From Tyto alba (lineage: Eukaryota; Chordata; Aves; Strigiformes; Tytonidae), in assembly GCF_018691265.1 (NCBI RefSeq), contig NW_024881301.1, positions 8,693,752 through 8,757,751 of the forward strand: DNA of 64,000 bases, given 5' to 3'. The notes under the pieces were generated by a model. That model searched no databases. It had not been told where the DNA came from and saw only the letters and a program-made list of their open reading frames with translations. Both the position numbers and the translations under genes were made by a program. Position 1 is the first letter of the stretch, and each line of letters begins with the position of its first letter. Shown one piece after another: positions 1-64,000 of the stretch.

Positions 1-55502
<55,502 letters not shown>

Positions 55503-56189
55503 CCACATGTACAATACTTAACGGAATCTCATGGGATGCGGTCTGAGAAACAGGGCTTTTTTTAACCACACAGAGCAGTGCAGACGGGCTGTTGTTCCTT
55601 TCAACATAACTATCACAGGCTTCAGGGTTAAGATTGCTATTACTGTCTCCTCCTTGCTTTGGCACAAAAGCACGCTGAGGGTGTTTAATTGCGGGTTTGC
55701 CTAAAGGTAGATTAGATTAATTATTACTATGTAATGCAAGTTAAAGCAAATAAAGCTTAGCTAGGTGTATAAAAAAAGGTGCTGCCTTTTTGGATTTAAA
55801 AAAAAAGCCTGTCAATCATGATGAAATGCAGCCAACTTTCTTTGTATCAGTGAAAGAAAAGGACTGTTTACCCTGTGAAGGGGATATTTATGTCAAGATG
55901 AGCATACGAAATGGAGTAGAGGAGGAAGGTTTCTCAATGAGAAGGACTGCATTTGCTTTCAAGACTCTAAGTTGTGCTCTTGAAGACTGCAGAACTAGCT
56001 TAAAAATGAAGCCTTATCACTTGAACTTCAGTGCCTTCACTGCAGAGTTCTTAACAGCCTTAATGCTAACCACCCACTATGGAATGGATCAGTGTTAAAT
56101 ATTTTGCATTGTGCTTTACGAAATACTGATTCAGCAGGTTTGTAAAGGGGGAAGACAAGTAATTACCTGTAATCTATGCATTTTTTGCC

Positions 56190-56197
56190 AAGCCATA
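56190..56197 (+). promoter_or_regulatory. Candidate miR-135 site in ROCK1 3' UTR
   Basis: AAGCCATA is an 8-mer complement to the miR-135 seed within the conserved block 'tttgccaagccatactga'. miR-135 targeting of ROCK1 has been reported in mammals. Confidence 0.45.
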
Positions 56198-56421
56198 CTG
56201 AATTATTTTACTATTAGAGGCATTAGAAACTAACAGTAAAAAGAGCAACTGAGTTTGGAAGCATATTTTGGGTACATCATTTCTGTAACTGTATAATGTA
56301 TTGCCTTACAATTTTAAGTGGTAACATACATTAAGTTAACAAACATTTAAGAAATATATGCACTGTTTGAATTGTAAATTATTCTTAGAACACTTTTACT
56401 GGGTTTTACGTTGTCCTTTTA

Positions 56422-56429
56422 GTGCCTTA
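56422..56429 (+). promoter_or_regulatory. Candidate miR-124 site in ROCK1 3' UTR
   Basis: GTGCCTTA is an 8-mer complement to the miR-124 seed, inside a block that also looks conserved in human (tttagtgccttaatttgag). A second 7-mer GTGCCTT lies at 56,031-56,037. miR-124 regulation of ROCK1 has been reported in mammals; use in this species is inference. Confidence 0.45.
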
Positions 56430-56920
56430 ATTTGAGATAATTGTTTTATTGCCATGTCAATAAATGTAGAAATCTGAAACTAAACAAAGGAAACCTCTAA
56501 AAAACTATTGCATATCAGTGGTTTTTACTGAATTTTAATTGGTTGAAGTACTGTAGATGCTAGATGCATTTTCTAAATTAAATACAATCTTTGAATGAGA
56601 ATTCCTCTTACAAAGAAAGACTGATTCTGCTTCATCAGCCAAGAGATGAGTAGGCAATGCAAAAAAAAAAAAAAGCATATAACGCAAAAGCTCCGGGTAA
56701 TTCAGGAATTTCAGAAAATGCTGTCAGACTCTTGCTTTGTAGCAGGAATACATTCATGATATGGGCAGTATGGTTTTATTTTATTTTATTTGTTAACCAA
56801 ATACCTCCTCAGTAATTTATAATGGCTTTGCAGTTGTGTATTAAATAAGAAGCACTGGAAAACTGATTCGTCCTTAGGACGATTTGCATGTTTCAAGTGG
56901 TATTGAAAGCCGCACTGATG

Positions 56921-56942
56921 GATATGTAATAATAAACATATC
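56921..56942 (+). promoter_or_regulatory. Conserved 3' UTR hairpin containing AATAAA
   Basis: GATATGT (56,921-56,927) pairs perfectly with ACATATC (56,936-56,942) around an 8-nt A/T loop. A canonical AATAAA spans the loop and the first stem base (56,931-56,936). The block sits 42 bp before the main signal and reads the same in human as I remember it. Function unknown. Confidence 0.5.
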
Positions 56943-56983
56943 TGTTATTAATATGGTAATGACTCTGTGCTCATTTAATGAGA

Positions 56984-56989
56984 AATAAA
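56984..56989 (+). terminator. ROCK1: ROCK1 poly(A) signal AATAAA
   Basis: Canonical AATAAA in the conserved context 'aatgagaaataaagtaattt', followed ~45 bp later by a T/G-rich stretch (ggtgttttctcctg). Earlier AATAAA copies at 55,749-55,754, 56,459-56,464 and 56,931-56,936 could give shorter 3' ends. Confidence 0.8.
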
Positions 56990-57009
56990 GTAATTTATGG
57001 AAAGACCCT

Positions 57010-60000
57010 TTGGAAAATGACTGGCATGGTGTTTTCTCCTGACTGCAGCTTATATATCTTTCTAAGAAGACATTGCAACAGCTTCCTAGTAAAAGGTGCA
57101 TTTGCAACTGAAACATTTTTACTATACTACATGACTAAGTAAATAACATATTAAATTTTTTTCATTCCTTTATTCTCATGGCCTGCTATAGTAGCCTAGT
57201 TCATATTTATTATTCAGTCACCACCCCAAACTTGCCTTGTGATTGCTTCATTCTTCATGATGCAGGCTTGGACCTTCAGAAATCCCACTTATTTAGGGGA
57301 GAGAACCCTTCTCAAAAGACAAAAAATTGTGGGGTGGGTTTTGTTGCTGGGGGCTTTGGGGTTGGTTTTTTTTTTTTGGTTTGGTTTGTTTTTTTGGAAC
57401 AGCCTGTACATCCCATGAAGTTAGCTGTCCATACCCTGGGTAATCTGCCAAGGCCTGTAGAACAATGAAGTAGTAAGGACTAATTACATGCAAATGATTG
57501 TATGTGCTTTGAAGGTCACAGAGTGGAGAAGTACAGATAAAAAGAAGTAGGTGATACTGTAATTTCAGAAAACTCTTCTATGTTGAGCTTGCTGTATCAG
57601 AAATGTCAGCAATTTCAAAGCTGTGACTGGAGCACACTAAAGACCACCTTCCAAATCACCAGTGACATTGACTGTTAGCTTGCCAAGTAATGCAAGGGAT
57701 AATTATGACTTGCTTTGCTCTCCTATCATGCACCCAGAGAGGAAACAATATAGTAAGATGATTTAAATGTATCTTACTTAAATACATACATTACTATAGG
57801 AAATGTAGAGCAATAGAAAAGGCCTATGGTCAAGGCATTCTCCAGACCCAGGTAAGGTATTGGATTGCTTTTCTGCTTTCCTTTGTGTGTAAGTGGCTAC
57901 CTCTGCAGACTCAAAAAGTGTTGTGTGTCTGCTTTCTTAATCAAAGTCCTATCTTGTAGTTCTGTATTTTACGAACCTGAAAAATAGCATAAAAATGTTA
58001 TGAAGATAATGACTAGTGGGAAGAGGAAAGGACTGTAGAAAAAATGGGTTTGCTCTTCAGATTGGCATGTACTATCATTTCCATAGCATTTTTTTGGAAT
58101 GCTGAAATTCTGCAGTTCTTTCCAAATGCTGATTTTTGCCTGGGAAAGAAGCAGTAGCCATAATGAAATGTAAAATTACATTGACTTGTATGTCTGGGAT
58201 AAGTTGCAACTAAAATGCTGTAATAATAAAAGTCTAGACATGCAAATTACAGTTTGTATGTTCTGGTACACTGATGTTGGCACTTGTTTACTGTAAGCAA
58301 GGTGCCTATCTACAGGAGTAGCTATACTTTGAATAACAAATTTGCCAAAGATTTCTACTGTTAGGAAAAGTGATGCCTGTGATCTCAACTGTGCGAACAG
58401 ATATTTCAGGGAGAACATTTGTTATTAAACTTCTAGCAAGTATCAGCTTTATCATCCAGAAAAAAAAAAAAAAATCGGTGTGCTGCTATGTTCACTACAG
58501 CTCTGCTTCTTATGTCTCTTGCCTTCTTTGCTTAGCCTTTACCCTGGTCGCTAATGATTCCTCTTAGAGGAAAGTTTTGCCTACACTCCTCTAACACAGT
58601 GCTGGGGGTCATCAAGAGATGTGAATGTGTAAGCTATGAAGATCTAGCATAAAAAAACCTGGCTTCATCTTGGTGAAGCTGTACTTTTACAAACTGTTTA
58701 AGAAACTGGGAAGTCTAGATTCTTCAGTGATCATTTTTTGCTGTTTTGCCTCCACCTTTTATCCATTTTTCTATTACTATATTAGGTTGAAAGTTCATTA
58801 ACACTGGTAGAATGCAAAAATCTGCTCTTTTTAATTCCCTCTTCAAGCCTCCCCATTCCTGCTGAAGAAAACAGAAAGAGATAAAGTAGCTAACTAGCAA
58901 AAGAGCCTGGGAAATAAGGATGCGGCCTCGCCCACCGGCAGGATTTAACAGCAGCCACTGAGGCTGGAGCCACAGGAATTGTGCAGTGAGAGGTGGGGCT
59001 GCAGGTGCTGAGCTTCCCTCTGAGGTGGTGAACTCTACTGGGAATTTATGTACTAGTTAGAAACACAAAAAATGTAAATAGAGTTTTGTTCTTTTTCCTT
59101 CCCCCAGGTGTACATTCACAGTGATCCAGAATGCAAAAAGTTTGAAAACAGCTCAAGTGAAACAGGTAATGCTGAAATAGGGAATAGTCTGTTACTCTGA
59201 ACATCTCCCGGGTTGCAGCATTTTTCTTTACCTTGCCATTACGTTTTCTGTATCACCTATTATTAGAAGTCGCACCTTATTGACACTGCATTTTCCAGTT
59301 TGTAGTTGCTGTGAGATAGGGACTGAATGTAGCAGTAGCTAAAGAAAAAGAACTTTTCTTTTAACATGTAAAGCACTGTAACATATCGGGACACAGGAAA
59401 ATATGACCTAAAGCACTTAAAACTAGGATTATTTTGAGTTTAATATGCGTGGCGATTATTTGTCGGACAGGAGTTAATAGTGAGATTTGATCCTACCTGT
59501 GCTGTGAATACACATTAATTGAAAAGTTTAAAGCCTTTTAGAATACATAAAAAGGTTCCCAAGAACATTATGTTCCCCATAGAAAATAAAACGTATGTTA
59601 ATAAATTCACCTGTCAATATATTGGATGAGAATAACACATCTTCCCCTTTAATGCAAACAGAAATATAACTGCAGTATTTCAATTCCTGAGACTGCTTAT
59701 TTGAAGACTACCTTCTATTGCAGGCATCACAAAGGTGCCTAAAGCACTGCTCGCCCAGAGCCTTGCCTTGCTTCCCCCATGCCTTTCGCTGTACCACAGC
59801 ACCTGCTTCTACCCTCTGAGGGAACATTTATTAATTTTGCTCCTCAGAACTGAGCCATGGGAGATTGCACAGAGTAAAAGCCTTTTGTAAACAGATCTGG
59901 ACGCGCTCTGACCCATCTTCCACTGTTAACAAATACTGTCAGGCCTGTTGGCCTGCACCTGGTGTTGCACTGAAGACACAGCCCCAGCTTTTGGATCGGC

Positions 60001-61650
60001 GCTGGCTCGCACCCAGCCAGCTTGGGATGGAAAGCCACTGTGCTGGGGGGCCCGGCCAGAGACACAGCCGGGGCAGGCAGCTCCGCTGTCCCCACGACCC
60101 AGCCCGGGGTTCCCTCAGAGCTTGTCTTCACTAAGAAAAAAGATGCATTTAATAGAGTTCAACCAATCTTTTACAATTTTAATGTCCTCAGGGTAATCTG
60201 TACGTCATATTTATACATCGGGTTCCACTCTTTGTCTCTATATTCCTCACATCAGTTTGTGTAAGATTCAAGGAAACCAGCAACTATTGGTTCCCTCCTT
60301 AAGGAAAAAGGCACAAAGCTGTTATGGCAGGAAGAGGCCTACACCATGTTGGTGGGAAGAGGGAGGTGGTGGTTCTTCACCTTGCGGAGGTCAGGAACAG
60401 TTTTCCTGCATATATAAACCCCAATTCTTCTCTTTCAGCACAGCATCCTTCAGGGCCTTTGCCAAACCCTGGAAACACATGGTCTGCAATTGCCTGAGAC
60501 CTGATCCTCTAAAGGTTGCTCTAAAGAGAATATATTCAGTGCAGCTTCAGGCTGTAGAGCATTCAATTTTAATTTAGGAGTCATGAATAAGTGGCCTCTA
60601 TATAGGTCACTGTTGGTATTAAGAACTGGCTAGACTGAAGATATCCTGCACTTAAGACAGCTGGGATCTGCTCTCAATGCTCCGCAGGATCTCACCCTGG
60701 GACTAGATCAAAGCTTTTCTAGAAAGCTCCTCTAAGCAAGCTGGAGTAACTGAAGATTCATCACCCTTGCTGGTAAACTTTAACAACACTTCGATCACCT
60801 TAGTAATTGGAAACTCCATCTCAATTCAAGATCCAGTTTAATTTCAGCACAGCACCCATTGGAGCTTCTCCGTGAAATGTAATCCTTGTTCCCCAAAACT
60901 TCCTTTTCCTGTCTAGAACCCTACACTGGACGATAAAATCAACTTCCATTCTTCTTTATGACAAACTGAAAAGACTGAAATTTTTAAGCCGCCTACTTCA
61001 GCGCTTACTTTCAAGCCATGGATTATTTTATAGCCATTTCGTATATCCTTCTTCAACTGTTTGGAATTGAAAATCACATATGACCAGCATCATGCTTACC
61101 GAGGAAAGATTCTTCCTGTTTTGGGTATCACTTCTATAGCAAAAGCAGAAGGGCCAGAAGCGCGAATGCAGACAACCCAACGGTGGCAGAAGCTCTCAGA
61201 GCTGCAGGTGCCAGAGGAGCTGGTGAAGGCACTAGTGTCGGGTTCCCAGAGGTGCCAACTAGGAGGGGTTTGAGGAAGGGATGTTTCTTCCTGGCATTCT
61301 CTTCCTTTTTATGTGTTTAAGCACTGCTTTAGTTTCTTTGATCACAGCCTAATACCAAAAGCTTCTGTAGAAGCAGTTGAGACTCGTGTCTCCACATCTA
61401 CTGTTCTTAGTATCTTTAAAACTGTTTTTTATTGTCCTGAATGCTCCTGGCCATTGCCCTCACACTTATCCTTCAGCGCTCCTTATGTGTTATCTATCAC
61501 CGTGTCTTAAAATAATTGCTCCTCTCCTCTTAATAAAGTTCCTCTGTTGACAGTTTTCTCTCTTACTCCACGTGTTCCTATAACACCAACCTATTTCATC
61601 CACAACAGCCTTTTCTTTCTTCACTTACAACTTCCCCCCCCCCCCCAAAT
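57010..61650. other. ROCK1-USP14 intergenic region
   Basis: About 4.6 kb. 57,010-58,900 is AT-rich with a T/G-rich run at ~57,360-57,395 and an A16-type run at ~58,460. An exon-like segment lies at 59,108-59,165. A GC-rich patch occupies ~59,890-60,125. 'Tatataaa' near 60,411 has no supported transcript. 61,270-61,650 becomes pyrimidine-rich and ends in a C13 run (61,634-61,646) at the island edge. No gene that I can support. Confidence 0.75.
59108..59165 (+). other. Orphan exon-like segment between ROCK1 and USP14 (unproven)
   Basis: A 58-nt segment with a very strong acceptor (ttctttttccttcccccag|GTG) and a fair donor (ACAG|gtaatg). Read from its first base it is open (begins VYIHSDPECKKFENSSSE). 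Joined to ROCK1 exon 32, which leaves two bases, it is also open and phase-preserving (20 codons), with a stop soon after the donor. I recognise no protein. It may be a noncoding or alternative exon, or chance. Confidence 0.25.
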
Positions 61651-62108
61651 CTTTGTGCAACCACGGCTTTGGGGCAAGCCTACAGCCTCCCCCCCGAAGC
61701 CCTTCACCCCCCACACCCCCCGCCGCTGCCGGGAGCGGGCTGTCCCCACCCCCGGACACCTCAGGCGGCGGCGGCAGCAGCGGCTCCGCGCCCCCCGGCC
61801 CACACGCAGCGCGTTCAGTCGCCCCGGGCCCCGCTAGCCAGCCACGCTTCCTCACGGCGGTTTCTCTCCCCCGGTCCGAAGGGAAGGGAAGGGCAGCGCC
61901 GCGCTCCCGCCCTCGGGGCCGCCCGCCGCTCCGCCGGGCAGCCGCTACCGCCCGCGCCGCGCGAGCTCCCCCCGCCCCTCACCGGCGGCGGCCCCGCCCT
62001 TCCGGCGCTGCGCGCGCAGCCCGCCCCGCTTCCGGAGAGCGGGCCCCGCTTGCAGCGTCATCCCGAGGGGCCGGTTTGAATGAGACCCTGAGGGAGGGAC
62101 GTGCCGGA

Positions 62109-62126
62109 GCCGCCGCCGCCGCCGCC
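62109..62126 (+). repeat. (GCC)6 trinucleotide run in the USP14 5' UTR region
   Basis: Six GCC units immediately merging into the YY1-like motif. Probably transcribed as 5' UTR; a short, potentially variable CpG-rich repeat. Confidence 0.9.
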
Positions 62127-62242
62127 ATCGTCCGCCCGCCCGCTCCCTCCCTCCCCGCTAACGCCGCTTTCAGCCGTCCTTCCGCCTCCCCGCCGCCACC
62201 GCGCCCTCCCGGGACACGGCGTGCCGCCCGCCCCCCTCCGCC

Positions 62243-62258
62243 ATGCCGCTCTTCTCAG
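62243..62258 (+). CDS. USP14: USP14 exon 1 (first 16 coding nt), ubiquitin-specific protease 14
   Basis: ATG in good context (CCGCCATGC) encodes MPLFS plus the first base of codon 6, then donor TCAG|gtgagc. Human USP14 also has a tiny first coding segment, MPLYS plus one base of Val, so the split matches. USP14 is the cysteine-protease deubiquitinase that binds the proteasome base through RPN1, trims ubiquitin chains and slows degradation; its ubiquitin-like domain begins in the next exon. That exon is not in the window. Evidence is the five residues, the split phase, the CpG promoter and the synteny with ROCK1; a 16-nt match alone would be weak. Confidence 0.82.
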
Positions 62259-64000
62259 GTGAGCCGGCCCCGCGGCGTGGGGCGGGGTGGGGGGGGGGCA
62301 GCGCCCGCGGCGGTGGGTGCCGCTGCCTCAGCGGCCGAGCCCTCCTCGGCGGCCCCGCCGCGCCTTTCCCGCCGCCGCCGCCCGAGGTTGGGGGGGGCGA
62401 GCGGTGGCTCCCCCGGGACAGCAGGAGGCGCCTCCGGCCGCAGGCGCTCGGCCCCCGGAAGCTCCCCGGGCCGTGCGGCCCCACGGCCGCGGGAGGCAGC
62501 GCCAGGCTGGGCTGAGCGGCGAGCGCGGCCGGGGGCCGGGGGGCCCTCTCGGCGCGGCCCGGTCGGGCCAGCGGACGTCGCGGTCCTGTCGCCTGCGATC
62601 GTGCCTCCGTGTTACCTTTTCTTTATTTTTGTTGCGTGCCAAGGGAAGCGCTGCTCTCGGTGAAGCGAGCCCTACTTCTGCATCCTCGCCTTCAGATTTA
62701 TTTGGGTGCATCTGCCTCCCCTCTTTTAAATCCATTATTTCCTAGTTAAAACCGGAGGAGTTAAAATTTTCTTAAATTGCATCGCATCCCACTCGTCCTC
62801 CTCGCCACGAAGGAAAGTTTCTAGTGAAGACTGCAAGACCAAAACCCCGCCGGTGACACTTCCAGGACTGGTTAATGGCTTGTTTATATTTAACAGGTCT
62901 GGCCTCTTGGGGCTTTTTAGTATGTGAGGAACAGATTGCAGAAGGCCTCAGCACACACATGTGTCCCTGTTTCTCCTCCATTTTAATTGTGGTTGGCAAA
63001 CTGGGATCATGATGTCAGTATAGCAGGACTCTTCCTGAATTCTAGCACATCTGTATAAGCCGTGTTTTCTGTTCGGTGGGGCAAATACGTCCATCCTTTT
63101 TCTTAGTTTCCATTGTTTTCAAATTAACAATTTTCTCTTTTATTTTGGAAACTTTTGGGGAAATTTTGGTTGTAATCTCTGAAGAGAAGACAATCATGCC
63201 CTTCAGTTTCTTCCTCTTGAGTGCCGAGTTGTCAAAACTGGTGACACTACAGATTAATAATTGTTAATTCTTCTGCTTATTTAGCTGTGGATGCACGACT
63301 GTTCAAAAATGCAAAACTTATAAGACTGCAGCTGATTTGTTCATTGACTGAATGGGTTGTCTTCCCAGAAAATGGGAAAAGACTTGTGCTTGGTAGATCT
63401 TAAATATGCAAAATAATAAATGTGTTTTTAAAAAAAATCAGAAGGCACTTTCTGCTAGAAATACTGGAAAGCCAGTCATTTGAGTTGCTTTGTAGGCAAA
63501 TTTAGAATAAGTTTAGGTTGTTCTTCCTTATTACCCATCACAAGCACTGCATACATCTGAGATCTGAACCTTCTTGGTACTTTTAAATCATGACTTTTGA
63601 GGATTTTTTTGTTGGAAAAAAAATAAGAGTTGCAGTAGTATACTTAAAACGGAAGCACAGGTAGAAGGAGGGATATGGCTTTCCTGAAATGTGGTATTTC
63701 AGCCACTTAATGTGCACATAGGATGTTTCTGTGTGCTGTATTTTGCAGATTTTCAGCAAAACTGCAGCTTACCAGAGTAGCCTTGTGTACCTGTGGTAGT
63801 GACTGGAAGTGATCAAAGATGTGTAACCGTTCTTTAGAAACACAATGTTTATTCCAGAGTTTTGATCTGCTCCTGGTGAGCACTAGCTTTACCAAAGTGA
63901 AGTTGATGTAACTTTGTGTCGTTCTGCCTAATGTTTCTTCTGGTGATCCCCTTTCCATCCTCAGGAGGTACATTTTGTGTTACCAAATTTCACTTCGCTT
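62259..64000 (+). other. USP14: USP14 intron 1 (partial)
   Basis: GC-rich to ~62,620, then AT-rich. I searched for the exon 2 sequence (VKWGKEKF and neighbours) and did not find it. The open frames here, including the minus-strand frame at 63,707-63,973, have no recognisable domain. Confidence 0.75.

Larger units (their letters stand above)
61650..62620. promoter_or_regulatory. USP14: CpG island and TATA-less promoter of USP14
   Basis: About 1 kb of dense CpG sequence abruptly bounded by AT-rich DNA. Upstream of the start codon are two ETS-type CTTCCGG sites (61,999-62,005 and 62,029-62,035), an NRF1-like TGCGCGCGCA (62,009-62,018), GC boxes (for example 62,021-62,026) and a YY1-like GCCGCCATC at 62,121-62,129. 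There is no TATA box. YY1 sites of this form usually lie just 3' of the start of transcription, so initiation is inferred near 62,040-62,110. Long open frames here reflect GC richness. Confidence 0.85.

Noticed and set aside
55790..56098. 102-codon open frame in the ROCK1 3' UTR
   Set aside because: It is inside the last ROCK1 exon after the stop; the corresponding human 3' UTR is not open as I recall, and the translation has no recognisable domain.
60400..60430. TATA-like 'catatataaacc' as a promoter of an intergenic gene
   Set aside because: No initiator, open frame or splice structure downstream supports a transcript; isolated TATA strings are common in AT-rich DNA.
61653..62663. 336-codon open frame, the longest in the window, plus overlapping frames on both strands
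   Set aside because: It lies in the CpG island, is Pro/Arg/Ala/Gly-rich low complexity, and runs through the USP14 5' UTR, exon 1 and donor in another frame. GC richness removes stop codons; nothing points to a protein.

Overview
The window is animal nuclear DNA, most likely from a bird. The gene structure is vertebrate (short exons, GT-AG introns of 0.1-7.7 kb, a CpG-island promoter). The repeats are those that dominate bird genomes: at least five CR1 LINE fragments and one solo ERVL-type LTR that resembles the LTR family common in neoavian birds. I cannot name the species from sequence alone.

Positions 776-57,010 hold most of ROCK1, which encodes Rho-associated coiled-coil kinase 1, on the + strand. 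Thirty-one exons were placed by splice sites, reading phase and recognisable protein sequence. They correspond to human exons 3-33; exons 1-2, with the start codon and the first ~59 residues, lie upstream. The exons join in one open frame from Tyr59 to a stop split across the last intron, giving about 1358 residues against 1354 in human. Order along the window: kinase domain and AGC tail (776-10,750), linker (13,802), long coiled coil with the Rho-binding region (18,008-36,425), caspase site DETD/G (37,085-37,096), split PH domain with its C1 insert (44,856-50,689), and a last exon holding one base of the final Ser codon, the stop and a ~1.5 kb 3' UTR (55,499-~57,010).

About 5 kb of intergenic DNA follows (57,010-62,050). 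It has no gene I can support, but it holds one exon-like segment (59,108-59,165) and a GC-rich patch. A CpG island at ~61,650-62,620 contains the promoter, 5' UTR and 16-nt first coding exon of USP14 (MPLFS plus one base), also on the + strand. The rest of the window is USP14 intron 1.

The two genes lie head-to-tail, ROCK1 then USP14. That is the adjacency inferred for the primate ancestor before the human chromosome 18 pericentric inversion separated them. ROCK1 acts downstream of RhoA on actomyosin contractility. USP14 is the proteasome-bound deubiquitinase. I see no functional link between them beyond position.

I found no prokaryote-like system, CRISPR array, tRNA, rRNA or clearly new gene. 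The items most worth checking are an in-frame exon-like segment in ROCK1 intron 11, the orphan exon-like segment between the genes, the solo LTR with its target-site duplication, the stop codon assembled across a 4.8 kb intron, and a conserved hairpin carrying a poly(A) signal in the 3' UTR. Comparisons with human sequence rest on memory of the human protein and mRNA, not on an alignment run here.
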